NCBI GenBank assembly: GCA_963833505.1
Contig: CAWHYG010000007.1
Coordinates: 1,736,001-1,800,000 of the forward strand
Reading direction: 5' to 3'
DNA length: 64,000 nucleotides
Source: CAWHYG01 sp963833505
GTDB lineage: Bacteria > Eisenbacteria > RBG-16-71-46 > CAIMUX01
This document shows, piece after piece, positions 59,027 to 64,000 of the stretch; position 1 is the stretch's first letter, and every line of letters starts with the position of its first letter. A program made the translations under genes and the position numbers. Below the pieces are notes generated by a model. It did not search any database. It saw nothing but the letters and a program-made list of their open reading frames with translations, and was not told the DNA's origin.

Positions 59027-60724
59027 ATGAGTGACGCCACGCGCAAAGAGCGAAGGCTGAAGTACGGAGTGAGCTCGGCGGCCGCCGCGGTCATCCTGGC
59101 GGGGATCCTGATCGCGATCAACATCATCGGGTTGCGGTTCTTCCTTCGCGCCGACCTGACCCAGGGCAAGGAATTCACGATCTCCCCGTCGACCAAGCAG
59201 ATCCTTCATCGGCTCGACGACCTGGTGACGGTCAAGGTGTATTTCTCGAAGAAGCTGCCTCCGCAGATGGCGACGCTGCGGACCGAGATCGAGGACATCC
59301 TCAAGGAGTACGAGGTCTACTCCAAGGGGAAGTTGCAGGTGCGCTTCCTCGATCCCAGTTCCAAGCCTGAGATCGCGCAGGAGGCCCAGGCGCTGGGAAT
59401 CCCGGAGCTGCAGATGAACGTCATGGAGAAGGACCAGTACCAGGTCTCGAACGTCTTCATGGGCATCGGCGTGCTGTACGGGGACAAGAACCAGGCCATC
59501 CCGGTGGTGCAGGACGTGTCCACCTTGGAATACGATCTGACCTCCGCGATCGTCAAGCTCACCCGGAAGGACGAGAAGACGATCGGCTTCCTGACCGGCC
59601 ACGACGAGAAGGACCTGTCGAAGGACTTCCAGTCCGTCCAGCAGGCGCTCTCGACCGAGTTCCGGGTGCGCCCGGTCAGCCTGAACGGCGGTCGCACCCC
59701 CGTGCCCGACGACATCAACTGTCTGGTGGTGGCCGGACCGAAGAACATCGGCGACCGCGAAAAGTACGAGATCGATCAGTTCATCATGAAGGGGGGCCGC
59801 GCCGTCTTCATGGTCGATCCGATCTCGCTGAACACGCAGGCCGGGCTCGAAGCCATGCCGGAGACCTCGGGGCTGGAGGACCTGCTTTCGAGCTACGGCG
59901 TGGGCATCCGCTCCGCCGTGGTCTGCGATCCGCGGAACTCCATGGCCTCGTTCCAGGCGGGCTACATCGCCTACACCACGCCCTATCCGCTCTGGCCCAA
60001 AGTCGTGGGCAAGGACCTGGATTCCAGGAATCCGATCACCTCCAGGCTCGAATCGATCACCTTCCCGTGGACGGCGCCGCTCGAGGTGAAGGTGGCCGCC
60101 GCGCCCGGCAGCGGCTCGACGCCCACGGCCCCGGCGGATTCGCCCCAGCCCAAGGTGCAGGCGACGGTGCTGGCCCGCAGCACGAACAAGGCCTGGCTCC
60201 AGTCCCGGCAGTACGACCTGAATCCGCAGTCCGCCCAGCTTCAGATGGGCCGGCCGGCGGGCGAGATGTTTCCATTGGCCGTCGCCTTGAGCGGCGAGTT
60301 CCAGAGCTATTACGCGGGCAAGCCGGTGCCCGCCGCGGGCCCCGCCGCGGCCGAGCCCGGCCAAGCCGCCCCCCCGGCGCCGGCGGACGCCCCCACGGTG
60401 ACGAGCAGCCCGCTCACCCAGATCGTGGTGGTCGGAAACTCGAACTTCTCCGACAACACCTTCCTGCGGATGTTTCCGGAGAACCTGCTTTTCCTGCAGA
60501 ACGCGCTCGACTGGATGAACCTGGGCAATGACCTGATCGCGATCCGCTCGCGGGGAGCGACGGAACGTCCGATCAAGGAGCTTTCCGCCGGGGCCAGGAC
60601 CGCGATCAAGATCCTGCTCACCTTCGGCGTCCCCGCGCTCGTCGTCCTGTTCGGGCTGCTGCGAGGGGTCGTGCGCCGGAAGTCCCGCGAACAGTCCATC
60701 CAGGCCTATCGGCCGGCTCACTGA
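59027..60724 (+). CDS. GldG-family ABC auxiliary membrane protein
   Basis: 565 aa. N-terminal helix (SSAAAAVILAGILIAINIIGLRFF), then the family start DLTQGKEFTISPSTKQILHRLDDLVTVKVYFSKKLPP. A large periplasmic domain follows, with IGFLTGHDEKDLSKDF and VAGPKNIGDREKYEIDQFIMKGGRAVFMVDPI (ABC_transp_aux). An Ala/Pro-rich linker precedes VVVGNSNFSDNTFLRMFPEN, and a C-terminal helix LLTFGVPALVVLFGLLRGVV anchors the end. Fits Gldg/ABC_transp_aux proteins that work with the two preceding gene products. Confidence 0.9.
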   Translation: MSDATRKERRLKYGVSSAAAAVILAGILIAINIIGLRFFLRADLTQGKEFTISPSTKQILHRLDDLVTVKVYFSKKLPPQMATLRTEIEDILKEYEVYSKGKLQVRFLDPSSKPEIAQEAQALGIPELQMNVMEKDQYQVSNVFMGIGVLYGDKNQAIPVVQDVSTLEYDLTSAIVKLTRKDEKTIGFLTGHDEKDLSKDFQSVQQALSTEFRVRPVSLNGGRTPVPDDINCLVVAGPKNIGDREKYEIDQFIMKGGRAVFMVDPISLNTQAGLEAMPETSGLEDLLSSYGVGIRSAVVCDPRNSMASFQAGYIAYTTPYPLWPKVVGKDLDSRNPITSRLESITFPWTAPLEVKVAAAPGSGSTPTAPADSPQPKVQATVLARSTNKAWLQSRQYDLNPQSAQLQMGRPAGEMFPLAVALSGEFQSYYAGKPVPAAGPAAAEPGQAAPPAPADAPTVTSSPLTQIVVVGNSNFSDNTFLRMFPENLLFLQNALDWMNLGNDLIAIRSRGATERPIKELSAGARTAIKILLTFGVPALVVLFGLLRGVVRRKSREQSIQAYRPAH

Positions 60725-60738
60725 TTGAAGGAGACGCC

Positions 60739-61725
60739 ATGAAACCCAAGACCACCCTGATCCTGGCGGCGGCTCTGGTTGTCCTGGCCGGCATCGCCTA
60801 CCTGTCCCAGTGGGCCCGGACCCACGCCGAAACGACGGCCGGAAAGCCGATCTTCCCGGCCCTGGCCTCGGCCAAGCCCGACGCGATCGACATCACGACG
60901 CGCAGCCGGACCATCGAGCTCCGGCGGCGCGGAGACGCCTGGGTCGTGGCCAGCGAAGGGAATCATCAGGCCGAGCCCAAGAAGGTCGACGACATCCTGG
61001 GAGGGCTGGACAAGTTCACCACGTCCACCCTGATCTCGAACTCCAAGGATCGGGAAGCCTCCTTCGGCGTCGATACCAGCGGCATCGCCGTCCGGATCTC
61101 CCAGGGCGGCAGGTCGCTCGCCTCCTTCCTCGTGGGCAAGGCGGGGATGGACTACATGAGCAGCTACATCCGGCCGACCGATCAGCACCGGGTCTACCAG
61201 GTTCCGGTCACGCTGCGGTACACGCTGGAGGGCGCCGACTCGTGGCGGAAGACGACCGTGCTCGAGGTGACGCCGGACAAGATCGCCAGCATGGCCCTGC
61301 ACTGCACCAAGGGGGACTACACGCTCGAGAAGGACAACTCCGGCATCTGGAAGCTCACCAAACCGGTCCAGGCGGCGACCAGGCCGGACGCGGTGCAGAT
61401 GATGATCAACATGGTGGCGAACGTCCGGTCAACCGGCTTTGCCGACTCCACTTTGGACTCGGCCTCCACGGGGCTCGCGGCCGATTCGGCCCGCGTGACC
61501 GTGGGGACCTCCGATGGTTCCAACTACACGATCACGGTGGGCAAGACGAACGCGCAGGGCCAGAGCTTCACCAGGCGCTCCGACGATCCGGTGGTGTATC
61601 TAGTGCCGCGCGGGCGGTGGAACACGATCTTCCGGTCGCAGGATGCGGTGCAGGCCGGGGCGGCGCCGACTGCGCCCAAGGCACAGGGAGGGGCGCTGCC
61701 GCCAACGGCCGCCAAGAAGCCCTGA
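60739..61725 (+). CDS. DUF4340 domain protein
   Basis: 328 aa. N-terminal helix TLILAAALVVLAGIAYLSQW anchors it; the rest is a repeated beta-rich DUF4340 fold (FPALASAKPDAIDITTRSRTIELRRRGDAWVV, then SASMALHCTKGDYTLEKDNSGIWKLTKPVQA in the second repeat). DUF4340 genes commonly follow gldG-like genes. The product is presumed to sit in the periplasm beside the transporter. Disordered Ala/Pro-rich end. 14 nt after the GldG-like gene; last of the operon. Confidence 0.88.
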   Translation: MKPKTTLILAAALVVLAGIAYLSQWARTHAETTAGKPIFPALASAKPDAIDITTRSRTIELRRRGDAWVVASEGNHQAEPKKVDDILGGLDKFTTSTLISNSKDREASFGVDTSGIAVRISQGGRSLASFLVGKAGMDYMSSYIRPTDQHRVYQVPVTLRYTLEGADSWRKTTVLEVTPDKIASMALHCTKGDYTLEKDNSGIWKLTKPVQAATRPDAVQMMINMVANVRSTGFADSTLDSASTGLAADSARVTVGTSDGSNYTITVGKTNAQGQSFTRRSDDPVVYLVPRGRWNTIFRSQDAVQAGAAPTAPKAQGGALPPTAAKKP

Positions 61726-61731
61726 TCCCTG

Positions 61732-61748
61732 GCGCGGGGCGCCCGCGC
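61732..61748 (+). terminator. stem-loop after the DUF4340 gene
   Basis: gcgcggg-gcg-cccgcgc, perfect 7-bp stem six bases after the stop, no T-run. Plausible end of the gldA-like operon in a GC-rich genome. The rest to 61891 shows nothing else. Confidence 0.45.
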
Positions 61749-61891
61749 AATCTCGTCAGGCGATATTCGGGCTGGTGCCGGAGAGCGGGGATCTCGATCT
61801 GCATCGAGAGTCTGAGTTTTTGCGCTGAGAGAATCGCCCGCTGGCCCCACCGTGCCTCCCCTTCCTCACCGGACTACTGCGGCGCGACCGT

Positions 61892-64000
61892 TCACCGGAT
61901 CACCATGGCCCGACCGTTCGCCCGGTAGCTCCCCGCGGTTAACCGGTAGCAGTAGCTTCCGGCTGGGACGAGCCGCCCCAGCAGGTCCACGCCATCCCAG
62001 TGAATCTCTGAGGCGCCCACCGGAGGATGAGGGACCGAGGTCCTCCACACCAGCCGTCCGCCCGCGTCGTAGATCGCGAGATCGGCCGGCGCGGGTGTTG
62101 GCTCCGTCAGCACCCAAGCGGTCTCGGCGCCGAACGGATTGGGCTGATTCGGCTCGAGGTGGAAGGCCGTAGGTTGACCCGGCAACTTTCGCAGGTAGTC
62201 GAGAACCACATTCCGGATGGCGCTCGTGCTGCCGGCACTCGGCATTTGATCCAGCTCCGCCAGAAGCTCCTCGCAAACCGCTCTCCGGTCGGTCTCGGGC
62301 GGTGGCTGGCCGACCCGCGCTCCCCAATTCTGGATCACCGCCAGGACGTCGCCCGCGCCGACCGTTCCGTCCCCATCACAGTCGGCATACTCCGCCCACT
62401 CATCGGGCGCGGGCCACCGGGTCGACAGGACCTGGGGTCCCCAATGGATCGACGCGTCCTGCCGTGCGGGGCCGCTCAGCCCGAAGTATTGGCCGATCGG
62501 GAGAATGTCCCGTGCGTCCACCACGCCGTCGTCGTTGGCGTCTCCCGGGAAGACGGTGTCGGCCACCGAGGGGTCGCACTGGGTCGCGAGGACGTGAAGG
62601 CCGGAGTCGTCCACGTCAAGAAGACAGTCGCGATAAAGCGCCAGGCCGCTGGCGGTGACCAGCGCGCCCCCCACCGTCCTCGGCTCAGAGGGATGGCGAA
62701 CATCGAGCACCTGCATCCCGCCGATGTAATCGGCCACGTAGGCGTAATTCCCTGCTGGGACGACCGCACCTCCGTACCCCGGCGACCAGGTCGTCCCGAT
62801 GAGCTGCGGCGCCGCGGGATTGGAGACGTCGACCACGTCGAACCCGCCGGCGTAGGCCAGGTAGACCGTCGTGCCTTCAATCGCGATCCCGGCGGCTCCG
62901 TCGGGCGTGTCCAGGGTTCCGATGACCCGCGGTGCACTCGGCTTTAAGCAGTCAACGACCTGGAGACCTGCGTACTGGGCGGCTACATAGGCCGTCGTTC
63001 CGGACACAGCAACCCCGAGAGCGTAGTCCGGCAGCCATACCCTCCCAAGAAACGCCGGGGCCAGCGGGTTCGAGATGTCCACGACGTCCAGACCGGCATC
63101 CAGTCCCGCCACGTAAGCCCGGTTCCCGGAGACCTCCACGTCATAGGCGTGGCCGGGGAGGGACACGCTCCCGACGATGTGCGCCCCCGTCGGCTTGGAG
63201 ATATCGATGACCTGGAGACCGGCGTTGTAGTCGGCCGCGTAGAGGTGTTTGCCGGCCGCCGCCACGGCGTAGGCCGAGTCCGGCGTCGCCACTCTCCCGA
63301 TGTAGCGCGGTGACTCCGGCATGGAGACGTCGACCATCCGGACCCCCGCGCCCCAGTCCGCGATGTAGGCGGTCGAGCCGGAGACGACGACGTCCGTCGC
63401 AAAGCCGGACAAGGCCAGGTTAGCGCGGATCGGCGGGGTATAGGGACTGCTGAAGTCGAAGACGTCGAGCCCCCTGAGCGCGGGGACGTAGACCTTGCGG
63501 CCCGAAACCGCGAAGCGGCCGGACTCGCCGGCGTATCCCATGACCCATGGTCTCCTCCGGTTCGCGACGTCCACAAAGGCCATGGGCGCACCGTCTGTCG
63601 TGCTCACGCACGCGATGGTATCGGAGACCGCCAACCATTCCGCGTTTTCCACGGCCTGGCTCCCGACGATCTGCGGAGACGACGGGTTGGAAACGTCGAG
63701 GATCTCCAGTCCGGCTACGCTGTCCGTAACGTACAGGTAGTTGTCGTAGGCGGTGATGAATTCGGGCTCCATGGCCATCTTACCGATGACCCGCGGAGAT
63801 CGAGGGTTGGAAACGTCAATCGAGTAGAGGTCGTACGAAGAAATCACGTACGCCGTCAGGCCCAGAACCGAGACGCCGTACGCCGCTCCGGGCAGGTTGA
63901 TACTCCCGGCAACCTGGGGATGCGTGGGGTCCGACACGTCAACGACGCCAAAGCCCTCCTCTTCCGCAACGTACAGGAGCGTGTCTCGAACAGCTATGCC
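61892..64000 (-). CDS. LVIVD-repeat/dockerin-like secreted protein, 5' part cut by window
   Basis: At least 702 codons, frame open to the right edge. About ten ~40-residue LVIVD repeats (e.g. YVADYIGGMQVLDVRHPSEP, AYVAGLDAGLDVVDISNP) suggest a beta-propeller. Then two dockerin-like calcium loops (GDANDDGVVDARDI and DCDGDGTVGAGDV). Last comes a FlgD-like C-terminal domain (NQPNPFGAETAWVL... and EIHWDGVDLLGRLVPAGSYCYRL) used as a sorting domain in FCB-group secreted proteins. Large extracellular protein of unknown ligand; signal peptide lies outside. Converges on the DUF4340 operon. Confidence 0.88.
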   Translation of the reverse strand, partial: GIAVRDTLLYVAEEEGFGVVDVSDPTHPQVAGSINLPGAAYGVSVLGLTAYVISSYDLYSIDVSNPRSPRVIGKMAMEPEFITAYDNYLYVTDSVAGLEILDVSNPSSPQIVGSQAVENAEWLAVSDTIACVSTTDGAPMAFVDVANRRRPWVMGYAGESGRFAVSGRKVYVPALRGLDVFDFSSPYTPPIRANLALSGFATDVVVSGSTAYIADWGAGVRMVDVSMPESPRYIGRVATPDSAYAVAAAGKHLYAADYNAGLQVIDISKPTGAHIVGSVSLPGHAYDVEVSGNRAYVAGLDAGLDVVDISNPLAPAFLGRVWLPDYALGVAVSGTTAYVAAQYAGLQVVDCLKPSAPRVIGTLDTPDGAAGIAIEGTTVYLAYAGGFDVVDVSNPAAPQLIGTTWSPGYGGAVVPAGNYAYVADYIGGMQVLDVRHPSEPRTVGGALVTASGLALYRDCLLDVDDSGLHVLATQCDPSVADTVFPGDANDDGVVDARDILPIGQYFGLSGPARQDASIHWGPQVLSTRWPAPDEWAEYADCDGDGTVGAGDVLAVIQNWGARVGQPPPETDRRAVCEELLAELDQMPSAGSTSAIRNVVLDYLRKLPGQPTAFHLEPNQPNPFGAETAWVLTEPTPAPADLAIYDAGGRLVWRTSVPHPPVGASEIHWDGVDLLGRLVPAGSYCYRLTAGSYRANGRAMVIR

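Overview
The window is 64 kb of high-GC bacterial chromosome. Surface proteins with short Cys-rich 'ACC-(L/R)P(D/N)G-C' modules (1841-2692, 49780-50739), FlgD-like C-terminal domains, a dockerin-like LVIVD-repeat protein (61892-64000), a gldA/F/G-like ABC operon and a pair of mitochondrial-type EF-Gs suggest a candidate phylum near the FCB group. An Eisenbacteria-like lineage is my best guess. This is inferred from gene content only, with no marker-gene phylogeny.

Layout. 1-3 kb is a decayed zone: the end of a beta-lactamase-family serine hydrolase, a frameshifted IS21 IstA remnant running into a 13 x 42-bp tandem array, the tail of an RCC1-like surface protein and a cluster of small GC hairpins. 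3-12.3 kb (minus) is housekeeping: selA, a SPOR-domain membrane protein coupled to selA, smc with an unusual linker, tatC and coaX. 12.4-17.1 kb (minus) is a complete branched-chain amino-acid type ABC importer (livKHMGF), followed upstream by an EF-G2-type factor (17.3-19.4 kb). 19.8-32.4 kb is accessory: two methyltransferases, a seven-TM unknown, a lipoprotein gene split by a 3.25-kb four-ORF IS21-like element with a 5-bp target duplication, a GIY-YIG protein, two glycosyltransferases and a nucleotidyltransferase. 32.5-35.3 kb holds EF-G1 and a RecA-like ATPase. 35.6-38.5 kb is a divergent MBOAT/SGNH acetylation pair, the SGNH gene carrying a frameshift. 38.9-40.8 kb has two tandem malate dehydrogenase-family genes, the first lacking key active-site residues.

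40.85-48.14 kb (minus) is the most interesting region: an apparently undescribed RiPP cluster. It encodes a lasso-type B2-like protease, two paralogous radical SAM enzymes (the first frameshifted), a PqqD-like recognition protein, a 56-residue precursor with a lasso-like YxxP leader and a Ser/Gly/Tyr-rich core ending in four tyrosines, a degraded radical SAM fragment, a third radical SAM/SPASM enzyme, an exporter ABC and an NTP_transf_5 protein. No lasso cyclase is visible. The likely flow is recognition by PqqD, radical modification of the core, leader removal by the B2-like protein and export by the ABC.

48.4-64 kb returns to core functions: an MFS transporter, a secreted Cys-module protein, dnaB, a family-4-like uracil-DNA glycosylase, coaBC, gmk and yicC (minus); then gldA/F/G-like genes plus a DUF4340 protein (plus); then a partial LVIVD-repeat surface protein running off the right edge. 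coaX and coaBC are two separate CoA-biosynthesis genes in the window. The paired EF-Gs resemble the translocation/recycling division of labour known from mitochondria and spirochetes.
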